Source of the DNA: Rudaea sp.
GTDB taxonomy: Bacteria > Pseudomonadota > Gammaproteobacteria > Xanthomonadales > Rhodanobacteraceae
NCBI GenBank assembly: GCA_025934455.1
Contig: JAICYA010000136.1
Location: forward strand, 1-6,034
Length of the DNA stretch: 6,034 nt
Reading direction: 5' to 3'
The notes beneath the pieces were generated by a model. The model did no database searches. It was not told where the DNA came from and saw only the letters and a list, made by a program, of their open reading frames with translations. Every line of letters begins with the position of its first letter. The first letter of the stretch is position 1. Below, piece after piece: positions 5,963 to 6,034 of the stretch. The position numbers and the translations under genes are program-made.

Positions 5963-5966
5963 TTCC

Positions 5967-6034
5967 ATGTCCAAATTACTCGTGCGCAGTTTCGCGGTTT
6001 CCCTCGACGGCATCGGCGCCGGGCCGAACCAGAG
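5967..6034 (+). CDS. Dihydrofolate reductase/RibD-like protein, 5' end only
   Basis: The first 22 codons read MSKLLVRSFAVSLDGIGAGPNQ and then run off the window. The pattern F.VSLDG.GAGP is the opening strand and loop of the stand-alone 'dihydrofolate reductase family' proteins that share the RibD C-terminal reductase fold and are expected to bind NADPH. Members often have Tyr after SLDG, where this one has Ile. Their physiological substrate is generally unknown and they should not be read as the essential folate enzyme FolA. With so little sequence the family call rests on this one motif. Confidence 0.6.
   Translation, partial: MSKLLVRSFAVSLDGIGAGPNQ

Noticed and set aside
5916..5965. Direct repeat AGAGGTTC at 5916-5923 and 5958-5965
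   Set aside because: Eight bases is short and one copy overlaps the ribosome site; there is no further symmetry or third copy.

Overview
This is GC-rich bacterial DNA with densely packed genes. The mrp/apbC–dcd gene pair, the dCTP deaminase subtype and the overall composition suggest a gammaproteobacterium, most likely of the Xanthomonadales/Rhodanobacteraceae type. That placement is inferred from remembered protein families and not from a search.

Layout. Positions 23–862 (minus) encode a PAPS-dependent sulfotransferase-family protein of lower GC than its neighbours. A short divergent region (about 860–927) holds a perfect 12-bp palindrome and a TACAAT -10-like box. From there a rightward gene set runs: mrp/apbC (928–2016, iron-sulfur carrier P-loop ATPase), dcd (2027–2596, dCTP deaminase), a lipoprotein (2612–3013) and a small secreted protein (3052–3423). 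The gaps are 10, 15 and 38 nt, so the four probably form one operon. The last two proteins have no recognised function but appear to be diverged copies of one domain, one lipid-anchored and one soluble or periplasmic.

Seven bases beyond the last stop codon, a convergent leftward operon ends. Read in its own direction it is a DUF969 membrane protein (5741–5052), a DUF979 membrane protein (5055–4081) and pyroglutamyl-peptidase I, pcp (4084–3431). Both junctions are ATGA stop/start overlaps. The set looks like a two-subunit permease made together with a cytosolic enzyme that removes N-terminal pyroglutamate. Transport of pyroglutamate or pyroglutamyl peptides is an inference.

Upstream of that operon, 5786–5902 is a REPIN-like element: two 22-bp hairpins that are exact reverse complements of each other, with further inverted arms between them. 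The window closes with the first 22 codons of a rightward dihydrofolate-reductase/RibD-like gene (from 5967). I saw no tRNA, rRNA, CRISPR array, insertion sequence or phage gene. The strongest leads for something undescribed are the paralogous secreted pair and the DUF969–DUF979–Pcp module.
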